From positions 105,982 to 169,981 of the forward strand of contig NZ_WUQZ01000006.1 in assembly GCF_009829075.1 (NCBI RefSeq): 64,000 nucleotides of DNA, given 5' to 3'. Source of the stretch: Sphingobacterium composti. GTDB taxonomy: Bacteria > Bacteroidota > Bacteroidia > Sphingobacteriales > Sphingobacteriaceae. This document shows positions 53,307-61,417 of the stretch, one piece after another (within the stretch, counting starts at the first letter, position 1; each line of letters opens with the position of its first letter). The position numbers and the translations under genes were made by a program. The notes beneath the pieces are model-generated. The model saw only the letters and a list, made by a program, of their open reading frames with translations. It was not told the DNA's origin and did not search any database.

Positions 53307-54150
53307 CTTTTTTTAAGGTGAAGACAGTTATTTCGGGTCTTACATTAAATCTTATTCTGATGGAATGACCAAGGCCTTTATTTATATATAAAGTCCGCCC
53401 ATCGGAAAGGCGTTTTAGCCCTTTGTCGTAATTCTTATTTTCTACGGGAATTATACTGGCTTTACGGAAGGGAAATCGTACCTGACCGCCGTGTGTATGA
53501 CCTGACAATATCCAACCATCATAATCTCTCCATACATCTAAATCACACACATCGGGATTATGTACCAAGACTAAGTTTGCCAAAGTTTTATCATAATGGC
53601 TCATTGCTTTTTTGGGCCTAAAATTTCCTCTCCAATAATCATCTATCCCTATAATATTCAAACCATGTACATTTAAGTTTTCATTTCGTAAAACGGTAAT
53701 ACCATACTTTTCTAAAATATGCACAAGGGAATCTGCTCTACCTGGATTTTGGAATACGCTGCCATAATCGTGATTTCCTAATATAGCTAAAGTAGCTAAT
53801 TTCCCTTTAGCAACATGTTTAATGGCTTCTTCAAGTTGATCAAATGGTGCTTGATTATCATTTATAGGACTGATGAAATCACCTGTATACGCAATGATGT
53901 CTGGATTTATTTTATCTATTTTGGTAAACTGTTTTATAATATAATCTTCACTGACAGTCTCTCCAATATGAATATCAGAAACTTGAACTAAAGTTTTATT
54001 TTGTAGAGAAATAGGAAGGTTTTTAGTTGGCATATCAATGTAATTCCATTCCACCCATCGTGGTTCGATGCGCCAGATGTAAATCACGAAAATAAATGAT
54101 AAAAAAAGTATAATAAATAATACTCTTGGAATAATTCGGATTAGCTTCAA
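53290..54150 (-). CDS. Metallophosphoesterase (YaeI/LpxH-like), TTG start
   Basis: The 286-residue protein has one N-terminal membrane helix (LFIILFLSFIFVIYIW) and a calcineurin-like domain. Metal ligands are in VQVSDIHIG, AYTGDFI, LGNHDYG, and the C-terminal LSGHTHGGQVRFPF. The predicted first codon is TTG at 54150; no in-frame ATG precedes it before the frame becomes implausible, and the N-terminus KLIRIIPRV is natural. Relatives act on phospholipids or nucleotides; the substrate is unknown. Confidence 0.85.
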   Translation of the reverse strand: MKLIRIIPRVLFIILFLSFIFVIYIWRIEPRWVEWNYIDMPTKNLPISLQNKTLVQVSDIHIGETVSEDYIIKQFTKIDKINPDIIAYTGDFISPINDNQAPFDQLEEAIKHVAKGKLATLAILGNHDYGSVFQNPGRADSLVHILEKYGITVLRNENLNVHGLNIIGIDDYWRGNFRPKKAMSHYDKTLANLVLVHNPDVCDLDVWRDYDGWILSGHTHGGQVRFPFRKASIIPVENKNYDKGLKRLSDGRTLYINKGLGHSIRIRFNVRPEITVFTLKKERVEN

Positions 54151-54242
54151 TTTAAATTTATATTGAGTAGGTAAAATTGTAAATTTTGTTAAATTTATAA
54201 TAATGAGTTGAAAATTGCGAACCTAAATTTATAAAAACTAAA

Positions 54243-54917
54243 ATGCTCAAACCATCTAAAATCTTTTCCCTCAATGCATATCAACTTAAATTAATTGCAT
54301 TGATCACTATGATTTTAGATCATTTTGCTCGTGTACTTTATCCTGATCTCTATTTATTGAAGGTTGTTGGGCGTATGGCATTTATTCTTTACGCTTTTTT
54401 GTTAGTTGAAGGATTTATTCATACCAAAGATTCTAGAAAGTATTTTAGTAGATTATTGTTGTTTGCATTCCTTTCTGAAATTCCTTATGATTTAGCATTT
54501 GGGGATGCTTGGTTTGAGCCAAATAGACAAAATATATTTTTTACTTTATCCGCAGGGTTAACATCCTTGCTTATTATAGAATCAAAAAAGGTTGCTTCTG
54601 ATGTAAAAGTATTACTGGTAGTAGCATTGGTTACAGCCGCTAATTTGTTTCATTTTGATTATTATTACTTAGGTGTATTACAAGTTGTATGCTTTTATGT
54701 ATATAGGTCTCATCGTTTTAAGCAATATTTGACAGTAGGAATTTTGAACATGTTTTTTATGGCTAGAATTTCCACGCAATCTGCTGCAATTATGGGACTA
54801 ATTCCTATCTATTTGTACAATGGTAAAAAGGGAAAGAATACTGGTTTACTCTATTACGTTTTTTATCCTGCACATCTATTTTTGTTTTGGTTAGTCAAGA
54901 AATACTTTTTGAACTAA
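54243..54917 (+). CDS. TraX family membrane protein
   Basis: The 224-residue protein has seven or eight hydrophobic helices and the TraX signature LIALITMILDHFARVLYPD with the conserved His. F-plasmid TraX acetylates pilin; chromosomal homologues are acyltransferase-like proteins of unknown role and no conjugation gene is present here. Its last 27 bases overlap the 3' end of the convergent exonuclease gene. Confidence 0.85.
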   Translation: MLKPSKIFSLNAYQLKLIALITMILDHFARVLYPDLYLLKVVGRMAFILYAFLLVEGFIHTKDSRKYFSRLLLFAFLSEIPYDLAFGDAWFEPNRQNIFFTLSAGLTSLLIIESKKVASDVKVLLVVALVTAANLFHFDYYYLGVLQVVCFYVYRSHRFKQYLTVGILNMFFMARISTQSAAIMGLIPIYLYNGKKGKNTGLLYYVFYPAHLFLFWLVKKYFLN

Positions 54918-56261
54918 TCTTTTGACTATGCTTGGAAATCGTTCAATGTATTGTAATACTAATGAGTTCATGTAATAATTGCTAATGCATTTATCATCTT
55001 CTTTGATAACATCATCGTAATCCATAACCTGTTGGTCTGTATCAAAATATCCAAAAGCATACAAATTATTGTTTTTAAAGAGAATGTATGATTTTTCATC
55101 TAAATGTCTACCTTGGTCAATCACCAAAAAAGATTGCGATTCCATTTTAACTTTTTCTAAAGCTATTTCGACTTTTTGATTGTGGTCAGTCGGGGAAGGA
55201 AGTATACTGTAATCTAATTTTGGTTTAGGCTCATTATTTACACTGTAGAAATAACAGAGCTTATTATTCAAATCAAATTCCTCCATCAAATGCAACAATA
55301 ACTGGTTAGCTTCGTACGGACGCTCAAAATGTTGTACAGCATTAGCATGTTTGTCGTATGGTGATACAACTAACCGAATATAGTCATTTTGGTCAGTGTA
55401 TTGAATTAGTGAAAATTTGGGTTCATATTTCTTTAAAGCACGATTGTGCGTTGGCCAATGTTGTTTTATTAATTTGCACTCAGTCAATAAAGACATCAAT
55501 TCAGTGCCAGTTTCCAAAAAATCAATGTGATGTATTTCATTGATAAAAGCTTGTCTTTTCTGGGTTCCGTTAGTTCCGGTAAAATGACTTAAAACTCTCT
55601 TTCTTAAATTGATAGCTTTGCCTACATAAATAATTTTACCAGATGCATTTTGGAATAAATACACACCTGTGGTTTCGGGTAATCGAAGAAAATCATCTTC
55701 ATTAATATGTGTTGGTAAGCGATGTTCCTTTGTTTTCTTTAACGTACTTTCGATGATATTTTCTTTATCCTCCTGCACTAATTTTTCGAACAAGGTGACG
55801 GTAGCTTCAGCGTCTCCCATAGCGCGGTGTCTGTCATGAATCTGAATACCAATATTTTGACAAAGCTTACCTAAACTATAAGATGATTGATTTGGAATGA
55901 TTTTTCTGGACAATCGAACTGTACACAATTTTGGAGCGCGCCATGAAAATCCTGCATTTTTTAGTTCTTCGACGATAAAGGAATAATCAAAATTCACATT
56001 GTGCGCAACAAAGACTCTCTTGTGTAATAAATTGTGAACAGTAGATGCAATATCTTTAAATGTTGGCGCATCTTCTACCATTTCATTAGTGATACCAGTT
56101 AAGGCTTGTATATGAAAAGGAATTGAAGTATTTGGGTTTATTAAGGATTGGAATTTCTCTAAAATATGCGTTCCATTGTGAATGACGATTGCTATCTCTG
56201 TAATTTTATTACCTGCTGCATACGAACCAGTCGTCTCAATATCCACAATCGCATATTCCAT
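54891..56261 (-). CDS. DnaQ-type exonuclease fused to a UvrC-like GIY-YIG domain
   Basis: The ATG at 56261 gives 456 residues. The N-terminal DEDDh exonuclease has AIVDIETTGSYA, HNVNFDYSF and HRAMGDAEATVTLF. The GIY-YIG nuclease domain follows at about residues 200-280 (GVYLFQNASGKIIYVGKAIN) and a C-terminal region of about 170 residues is unassigned. This architecture is a known bacterial DNA-repair-type fusion. The start is supported by TACTTTTG 4 bases before the ATG. Confidence 0.87.
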   Translation of the reverse strand: MEYAIVDIETTGSYAAGNKITEIAIVIHNGTHILEKFQSLINPNTSIPFHIQALTGITNEMVEDAPTFKDIASTVHNLLHKRVFVAHNVNFDYSFIVEELKNAGFSWRAPKLCTVRLSRKIIPNQSSYSLGKLCQNIGIQIHDRHRAMGDAEATVTLFEKLVQEDKENIIESTLKKTKEHRLPTHINEDDFLRLPETTGVYLFQNASGKIIYVGKAINLRKRVLSHFTGTNGTQKRQAFINEIHHIDFLETGTELMSLLTECKLIKQHWPTHNRALKKYEPKFSLIQYTDQNDYIRLVVSPYDKHANAVQHFERPYEANQLLLHLMEEFDLNNKLCYFYSVNNEPKPKLDYSILPSPTDHNQKVEIALEKVKMESQSFLVIDQGRHLDEKSYILFKNNNLYAFGYFDTDQQVMDYDDVIKEDDKCISNYYMNSLVLQYIERFPSIVKRLVQKVFLD

Positions 56262-56265
56262 ACGA

Positions 56266-56273
56266 CAAAAGTA
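56266..56273 (-). promoter_or_regulatory. -7 box TACTTTTG, 4 bases before ATG
   Basis: TACTTTTG is followed by TCGT and then the ATG at 56261. It sets the start five codons inside the longest frame. Confidence 0.55.
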
Positions 56274-56288
56274 CAAACAAGTTTTTGA

Positions 56289-57053
56289 TTAGAGAACTAT
56301 CAATAGGATTGAAGCAATGATTACTAAAGCAATTATGATGTTTCGAAAAATCTTTTCGGGTAAAACTTTAATAATTTTAATACCTATAAATCCACCCAAT
56401 AGAATAAAGGGCAGAGCCATAAAATTTAAAAAAATTCCTTCCCAGGTTATATTGTGCCATACAAATACTTGAAGTGGAATCTTACTCAGATTCAATATGA
56501 AAATAAACCAGGCTGAAGTGGCGGCAAAAGCAATTTTATCCAAACGCTTTGAAAGCATATACACAGAAAGGGCAGGGCCTGCTGCATTGCCAATCATCGT
56601 AGAAAAACCCAATATAAATCCAAATAGCGGCGAATACCATTTCTTGTTAGTCAATAGCTTCTGCTTTTCTAAAGATGATTTTTCCATCCAAAGCATGATG
56701 AAAACGCCAATTATTATGCAGATTCCAATACAGATTTTAAAAGTCTTATCGTCGATGTAATTTCCCAACAATAACCCTATGAAAAGCCCAAAGAAAGCTA
56801 GCGGTAATAATTTTTTGACTTCATGCCACAGAAATGCCTTTCGATAATAAATTACAGCCACCAAATCTGCAAAACAAAGCAGAATTAGCACAATTCCTGT
56901 GGAATATTTTGCCCCGAAGAGTAAAGCAAAAAGAGGCACAGCTAATGTTCCAATGTTTTGAATTCCCGTTTTGGAAATACCAATCAACATGGCGCACGTA
57001 AAATACAACGCCCAACCATAAGGACTTGAAATCAATTGCATTGCCTCTTGCAT
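56289..57053 (-). CDS. TauE/SafE family sulfite/organosulfonate exporter-like permease
   Basis: The 254-residue protein has eight predicted membrane helices and the TauE/SafE pattern ISKTGIQNIGTLAVPLFALL in the first half and GFILGFSTMIGNAAGPALSVYML in the second. It probably exports a sulfur-containing or other anion. It starts 1 bp after the HAD gene's stop, so the two are in one operon. Confidence 0.88.
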   Translation of the reverse strand: MQEAMQLISSPYGWALYFTCAMLIGISKTGIQNIGTLAVPLFALLFGAKYSTGIVLILLCFADLVAVIYYRKAFLWHEVKKLLPLAFFGLFIGLLLGNYIDDKTFKICIGICIIIGVFIMLWMEKSSLEKQKLLTNKKWYSPLFGFILGFSTMIGNAAGPALSVYMLSKRLDKIAFAATSAWFIFILNLSKIPLQVFVWHNITWEGIFLNFMALPFILLGGFIGIKIIKVLPEKIFRNIIIALVIIASILLIVL

Positions 57054-57054
57054 A

Positions 57055-57714
57055 TTAATCTTTTAATATTTCAAGAACTTTTGCAGCACTAATCTCTGAA
57101 TAATCGCTAATATAAAAATTGCACTTTGGTAATTGCTCCTTTGTATGCGAACTCAAAACGGCTACGACTTTCATTCCTGCATTAAGTCCTGCTGTAATGC
57201 CCGAAAATGAATCTTCAAATACTAGGCAGTTGCTTGGTGCGATTCCAAGGCGTTCTGCTGCATTCAGATATACTTCTGGATGAGGCTTATGCAATTTAAC
57301 ATCTTCACTACTCATTGTTAACTGCATATCTTTTCTAATATTTAATCGATCAATAATCAAATCCATATTTGCTCGTGGTGCAGCAGTACATACAGCAGTA
57401 TAAATTTTATTCGCCTTTAAATCGGCTAAAAAATTCTTGTAATACGGAATTGTTTCCACTTTATCTTTATACGAATCACGAAACAATTCCTCTTTTTCGT
57501 TTTCAAATTTTAATAATTCTTCACCATGTACAGGTCTTTTGAAAAAGTAAGTCATGATGTGACTGTTGTGTTTTCCATACATATGATCTTCAAACTCTTG
57601 CTCTGTGTATGGAATTTGGTATTTGTCAAAAAAAGCTTCGAATGCTTTAGCGTGATGCGGATTGGTGTGGCAGATTACACCATCCATATCAAATAATACG
57701 GCATATTGATTCAT
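57055..57714 (-). CDS. HAD family phosphatase / beta-phosphoglucomutase-like
   Basis: The 219-residue haloacid-dehalogenase protein has the nucleophile motif FDMDGVICHTN, a cap with YMYGKHNSHIM, motif II AVCTAAPRANMDL, motif III KLHKPHPEVYLNAA and motif IV VFEDSFSGITAG. Substrate is a sugar phosphate by family, exact one unknown. The -7 box TATATTTG is 4 bases before the ATG. Confidence 0.88.
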   Translation of the reverse strand: MNQYAVLFDMDGVICHTNPHHAKAFEAFFDKYQIPYTEQEFEDHMYGKHNSHIMTYFFKRPVHGEELLKFENEKEELFRDSYKDKVETIPYYKNFLADLKANKIYTAVCTAAPRANMDLIIDRLNIRKDMQLTMSSEDVKLHKPHPEVYLNAAERLGIAPSNCLVFEDSFSGITAGLNAGMKVVAVLSSHTKEQLPKCNFYISDYSEISAAKVLEILKD

Positions 57715-57718
57715 GGGG

Positions 57719-57726
57719 CAAATATA
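57719..57726 (-). promoter_or_regulatory. -7 box TATATTTG, 4 bases before ATG
   Basis: TATATTTG is followed by CCCC and the ATG of the HAD gene at 57714. Confidence 0.55.
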
Positions 57727-57804
57727 GCTATAAATTAAGGCTATAGCATCATAATTGTATTTAAGTTATTTGATTAAAATCACACATAATTATTATTTTT
57801 GGCA

Positions 57805-58107
57805 ATGCCGATGAAAAACTTTCTACCAATAATTATAGTCATACTTTTTTTAGCCTGTGACAATGATGTGTATGAAACACACACCAAGCAAGGTGAATTT
57901 ACTATTACCGAAATAAAACGAGGTGGTAAAAGACATCTTCGCGGATTCTATGTCGAAGGTTTTGAAAAGAAAGTCAAATACAGCGATATCCGTAATGGAA
58001 AATACAATGTAGGTGATAAAGTTCAGTTGAATTATGATTCTGTTATTAATAAAACCAAAGGAACCTATAGACTAGTATTGCAACGCAGAATAGAAGTCGA
58101 AAAATAG
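57805..58107 (+). CDS. Small lipoprotein of unknown function
   Basis: The ATG at 57805 gives 100 residues (or 98 from the next ATG at 57811). The frame can also be read from a TTG at 57799, but this overlaps the -7 box TATTTTTG (57794-57801) and is unlikely. A lipobox lies in LFLACDND. The mature part is a short basic beta domain (GFYVEGFEKKVKYSDIRNGK, KVQLNYDSV). It converges with the serine hydrolase gene, with 5 bp between stops. Confidence 0.68.
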   Translation: MPMKNFLPIIIVILFLACDNDVYETHTKQGEFTITEIKRGGKRHLRGFYVEGFEKKVKYSDIRNGKYNVGDKVQLNYDSVINKTKGTYRLVLQRRIEVEK

Positions 58108-58112
58108 TTTAA

Positions 58113-59264
58113 TTAATAACCCATCATTTTATAAGCTTGCTCAATATATTGGTAAAAAGCCCCTTGAGGATCTTGTTTGTTCTTCTTATCATGCAAATGA
58201 CCTAATCGAACGATTAAAATATTATCAGCTGGAATTGAAATAACAAATTGCCCTAAATGACCATCCATATAGAATACTTTTTTGCCCTTATATTCATTCA
58301 GCCACCAACTGTAACCATAATTCTGTGAATCAGGAGTAGCTGGCGTTATTGAATTTTGCACGTAAGAAGAATCTAGAAGCTGTTTATCACCCCAACGTCC
58401 ATTTTGGGTATACAATTTTCCAAAACGTGCGAAATCGCGTGCATTACTTGCTATACAACAATATGTTTTTTCAACCCCATCCTGAGGGGAGAATTGCCAA
58501 AGTGCATCATTTTCAGCGCCCATTGGCTTCCAAAAATGTTCGGACAAAAATTCTGATAGCGAAACAGGAAGGGCTTTAGCCAATACCATTCCTAGTAATT
58601 GCGTGTCACCGCTTTGATATTTAAATTTTTGATTTGGTTTGTCCTTTATTGGCAATTCCAACATCGCTTTGCTGATATCTTTGTAAAAATATGCTTTAGT
58701 TGTAATTGAAAAAGGGGAATAGTATTTTTCATCCCACTCCAGTCCAGATCGCATCGTGGCTAAATCACGGATAGTTAATTCATCTGCGTATTCGCCTTGT
58801 AATTCGGGTAGATAGGTTTTTACTTTTTCATCCAAACTAATTATATAGCCTAGTTCTAAGGCTTTGCCTAATAGGGCAGCAGTAATGCTTTTGGCCATAG
58901 AAAATGAGTTCGTCAATGATTTTTCATTAAAACCATCGTAATATTTTTCAAACCAGATACTGTCATTCTTTATTATCAAATATGCTATGCTTTTATTAGC
59001 AAGGTGGATAGAATCTAATACAGGTGTAGAACTGCTTTTATTATAATCTACGGATTGTGGCCAAGGTTGAGGAGTACCTTTTTCGATCTTTCTGTTCTCA
59101 AAATATTTATAATCCTCCAAAAATGCAGAAGTATGTCCTGTCAAGTAAACTGTACGTACAGCCTTGAGAATATAGCCATTTCCTGTAAATAATAGACCTA
59201 AAGAAACAACTGTTATCAGCACAATAAGACTACCGATTAGCCATTTGAATATGTTGAGTATCAT
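58113..59264 (-). CDS. Serine hydrolase, class C beta-lactamase/penicillin-binding-like
   Basis: The 383-residue protein has an N-terminal membrane helix (LIGSLIVLITVVSLGLLF). The catalytic Ser-x-x-Lys is in SFSMAKSITAALLG, and the YxN-type element is YQSGDTQLL in which the usual Asn is replaced by Ser. HLGQFVIS takes the place of the usual KTG/HTG triad. Members act on D-Ala peptides, esters or lactams; activity cannot be given. It stands alone between two plus-strand genes. Confidence 0.85.
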   Translation of the reverse strand: MILNIFKWLIGSLIVLITVVSLGLLFTGNGYILKAVRTVYLTGHTSAFLEDYKYFENRKIEKGTPQPWPQSVDYNKSSSTPVLDSIHLANKSIAYLIIKNDSIWFEKYYDGFNEKSLTNSFSMAKSITAALLGKALELGYIISLDEKVKTYLPELQGEYADELTIRDLATMRSGLEWDEKYYSPFSITTKAYFYKDISKAMLELPIKDKPNQKFKYQSGDTQLLGMVLAKALPVSLSEFLSEHFWKPMGAENDALWQFSPQDGVEKTYCCIASNARDFARFGKLYTQNGRWGDKQLLDSSYVQNSITPATPDSQNYGYSWWLNEYKGKKVFYMDGHLGQFVISIPADNILIVRLGHLHDKKNKQDPQGAFYQYIEQAYKMMGY

Positions 59265-59343
59265 ATATTCGGTTTATAAAAAATAAAGATACAGAATGTT
59301 TTAAAATAATGAGATTCAATTTTTTTGAAATTGAATTTTATTT

Positions 59344-59375
59344 TGATATATTTATGATATCAAAATGATATCAAA
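59344..59375 (+). repeat. Three TGATAT repeats spaced 11 bp before the SPFH gene
   Basis: TGATAT starts at 59344, 59355 and 59366, exactly one helical turn apart. The last two copies are perfect tandem repeats of ATGATATCAAA, and each contains the palindrome TGATATCA. They lie 20-51 bp before the SPFH ATG and look like a tandem operator. Confidence 0.6.
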
Positions 59376-59394
59376 TTTTTAACACTTATAAATT

Positions 59395-60261
59395 ATGGAA
59401 AAAGTTATTAAGCCTACCTCAGGATATTCTGCAATCGGAATTGGAATTGTCTTGTTATTAATGTCTGGTTACATTGTATATTTATCTGTTTTAAACGATC
59501 GACCAGGATTTATATTCCTCGGTATTCTAGTTTTTTTAGCCTCAGTTTTTATTTTTAAAGGAATTTTGATTGTGCATCCGAATCATTCACGTGTATTGAA
59601 TTTCTTTGGTAGTTATGTTGGCACGATTAAGGAGAATGGATTGTTTTTTGTGAATCCATTGTATACAGCGACAAAAATGTCTTTGCGTTCGGAAAACTTA
59701 CAAGGACAAACGTTAAAGGTTAATGATAAAATGGGTAATCCTATTGAAATCGGTGCAGTAATCGTGTGGAAAATAGGCGATACGTATAAAGCTGCGTACG
59801 ATGTAGAACGTATCTTTGATTATGTGCGCGCACAATCCGAAGCTGCGGTTCGTCATCTTGCAGTGAGTTTTGCTTATGATGATTTGGAGGATGATACGGC
59901 AGAAATTACCTTGCGTAATGGGGGAGAAGAAGTGAATCATATATTGGAAAGTGAATTGACAGAGCGTCTGTCAAAAGCAGGTATTATCGTTGAAGAGGCT
60001 AGAATAAGTCATTTGGCTTATGCAGCTGAAATTGCGGGTGCAATGTTACAAAGACAACAAGCAGCGGCAATCGTTGCAGCACGTGCAAAGATCGTCGACG
60101 GTGCTGTAGGTATGGTGGATATGGCATTGAAGAAATTGTCTGCGGAAAATATTGTAGAGCTGGACGATGAGCGCAAAGCAGCCATGGTAAGTAATCTAAT
60201 GGTGGTACTATGCGGCGAAAAAGCAGCACAACCAATTGTAAATACAGGTTCCTTGTATTAA
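59395..60261 (+). CDS. SPFH/band 7 (stomatin/prohibitin-like) membrane protein
   Basis: The 288-residue protein has two hydrophobic segments (GIGIVLLLMSGYIVYLSVL and GFIFLGILVFLASVFIF), then an SPFH domain (IVHPNHSRVLNFFGSYVG, MGNPIEIGAVIVWKI, VRAQSEAAVRHLAVSFAYDD). The C-terminal helical part LQRQQAAAIVAARAKIVDGA is typical of oligomerising band-7 proteins. They form membrane microdomain scaffolds or protease regulators. A ribbon-helix-helix gene follows 26 bp later in one operon. Confidence 0.92.
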   Translation: MEKVIKPTSGYSAIGIGIVLLLMSGYIVYLSVLNDRPGFIFLGILVFLASVFIFKGILIVHPNHSRVLNFFGSYVGTIKENGLFFVNPLYTATKMSLRSENLQGQTLKVNDKMGNPIEIGAVIVWKIGDTYKAAYDVERIFDYVRAQSEAAVRHLAVSFAYDDLEDDTAEITLRNGGEEVNHILESELTERLSKAGIIVEEARISHLAYAAEIAGAMLQRQQAAAIVAARAKIVDGAVGMVDMALKKLSAENIVELDDERKAAMVSNLMVVLCGEKAAQPIVNTGSLY

Positions 60262-60287
60262 TAATAGGGGCATCAAAGTGATTTGAT

Positions 60288-60443
60288 ATGAAGAAAAAAA
60301 GTTTTGTGGTGCGGATAGATGAGGATACATTCAAGCTACTTGAAAAGTGGGCGCAGGATGAATTTCGTAGTGTCAATGGTCAAATTGAATTTTTACTACA
60401 CGAGGCTCTGGTGAAGAGCAAGCGTAAAAAGAATAAGGAATAG
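60288..60443 (+). CDS. Arc-like ribbon-helix-helix DNA-binding protein (51 residues)
   Basis: The short protein begins MKKKSFVVRIDEDTFKLLEK and continues with WAQDEFRSVNGQIEFLLHEA. The beta strand FVVRID and the two helices fit the Arc/MetJ ribbon-helix-helix family, and FRSVNGQIEFLL is the Arc-type second-helix signature. The tail is basic (KSKRKKNKE). It lies 26 bp behind the SPFH gene and is followed by a terminator, so they form a two-gene operon. RHH dimers bind tandem repeats, which the TGATAT array upstream of the SPFH gene would supply; autoregulation is inference. Confidence 0.88.
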   Translation: MKKKSFVVRIDEDTFKLLEKWAQDEFRSVNGQIEFLLHEALVKSKRKKNKE

Positions 60444-60448
60444 TTAGT

Positions 60449-60480
60449 AAGAGAGATTTTCGAATCTCTCTTTTCGTTTT
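60449..60480 (+). terminator. Terminator with TTCG tetraloop after the SPFH-RHH operon
   Basis: AAGAGAGATT (60449-60458) and AATCTCTCTT (60463-60472) form a stem around a TTCG tetraloop, followed by TTCGTTTT. Confidence 0.88.
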
Positions 60481-60528
60481 TGGAAGGGATTCAAATTACA
60501 TAAAACAAAAATTTATTTTCAAAAATAG

Positions 60529-60558
60529 TTGGAATATAAATTTTTCGATTTATATTAG
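60529..60558 (+). promoter_or_regulatory. Candidate promoter of the ABC/GntR operon
   Basis: TTG (60529-60531), a 19-base spacer and TATATTAG (60551-60558, one mismatch to TAnnTTTG) lie directly before the operator palindrome; transcription would start inside it. Confidence 0.5.
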
Positions 60559-60581
60559 TGTATTATTTAAATAGTACACTA
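60556..60581. promoter_or_regulatory. 26-bp palindromic operator of the YtrA-type operon
   Basis: TAGTGTA (60556-60562) and TACACTA (60575-60581) are inverted arms around TATTTAAATA, itself palindromic; only one base pair of the 26 is mismatched. It ends 2 bp before the first ATG and overlaps the candidate start site. GT...AC half-sites are the usual GntR-family form, and the operon encodes a GntR regulator. Confidence 0.65.
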
Positions 60582-60583
60582 GT

Positions 60584-61408
60584 ATGATAGAAATTAAAAA
60601 CTTAAATTTTAGTTATACCAAAAACAAACCAATCTTTTCAGATTTGAATCTAGATTTGGATACAGGGCATATCTATGGACTCCTCGGTAAGAATGGGGCA
60701 GGAAAATCGACGCTTTTGAAGAATATGATTGGGTTAGTATATCCCAATTCAGGCGAGATTTTAATTCTTGGACAGGATGTGCAACAGCGAAAACCTTCTT
60801 TATTGCAAGAGATTTGCTTTATACCAGAGGATTTGTATTTACCTAATGTATCGGTAAAAAGTTACTTAAAATCAAATTCTCGTTTTTATCCTAATTTTGA
60901 TGAGGGTTATTTTCAAAAACTCTTTGCTGAATTTCAGATTCCTAAGAATCAAAATTTAGGAAATATGAGTTATGGACAGAAGAAGAAGTTCCTGATTTCG
61001 TTTGGTCTTGCGACGAACACCAAAGTGGTCATCATGGATGAACCGACTAATGGATTGGATATTCCGTCCAAAGCACAATTCAGAAAGGTTCTTGCAGCCG
61101 TCATGAACGAAGAATGTGTGATTGTAATTTCTACGCACCAAGTACGTGATTTGGACAATTTGATTGATTCTGTTATTATTTTAGATCAACATCGTATTGT
61201 ATTGAATGAATCCATTCAAACAATTGCAGATCATCTGCACTTTAAAAAAGTTACGGAATTGAGTCAAGATGTACTGTATGCTGAACAAGGAATTGGAGCA
61301 TACAGTGTTATTTCAACTAATGCTGATTTTGAAGATTCGAAAATTGATCTTGAATTGCTGTTCAATGCTGTCACCGTAGAAAATGAAAAAATTACCAACC
61401 AATTTTAA
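60584..61408 (+). CDS. ABC transporter ATP-binding protein (YtrB-like)
   Basis: The 274-residue ABC subunit has Walker A GLLGKNGAGKSTLL, a signature NMSYGQKKKF with Tyr in place of the usual Gly, Walker B VVIMDEPTNGLD and switch His in ISTHQVRD. It pairs with the following permease gene. GntR-linked YtrB-type transporters respond to cell-wall active antibiotics in Gram-positive bacteria; a similar role here is inference. Confidence 0.9.
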   Translation: MIEIKNLNFSYTKNKPIFSDLNLDLDTGHIYGLLGKNGAGKSTLLKNMIGLVYPNSGEILILGQDVQQRKPSLLQEICFIPEDLYLPNVSVKSYLKSNSRFYPNFDEGYFQKLFAEFQIPKNQNLGNMSYGQKKKFLISFGLATNTKVVIMDEPTNGLDIPSKAQFRKVLAAVMNEECVIVISTHQVRDLDNLIDSVIILDQHRIVLNESIQTIADHLHFKKVTELSQDVLYAEQGIGAYSVISTNADFEDSKIDLELLFNAVTVENEKITNQF

Positions 61409-61417
61409 CCGCAGAAT

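Noticed and set aside
54243..54917. Conjugative element suggested by TraX
   Set aside because: TraX homologues are common on chromosomes and no relaxase, coupling protein or other tra gene is present.
57799..57804. TTG start of the small lipoprotein at 57805
   Set aside because: The TTG lies within the -7 box TATTTTTG; two ATGs follow immediately.
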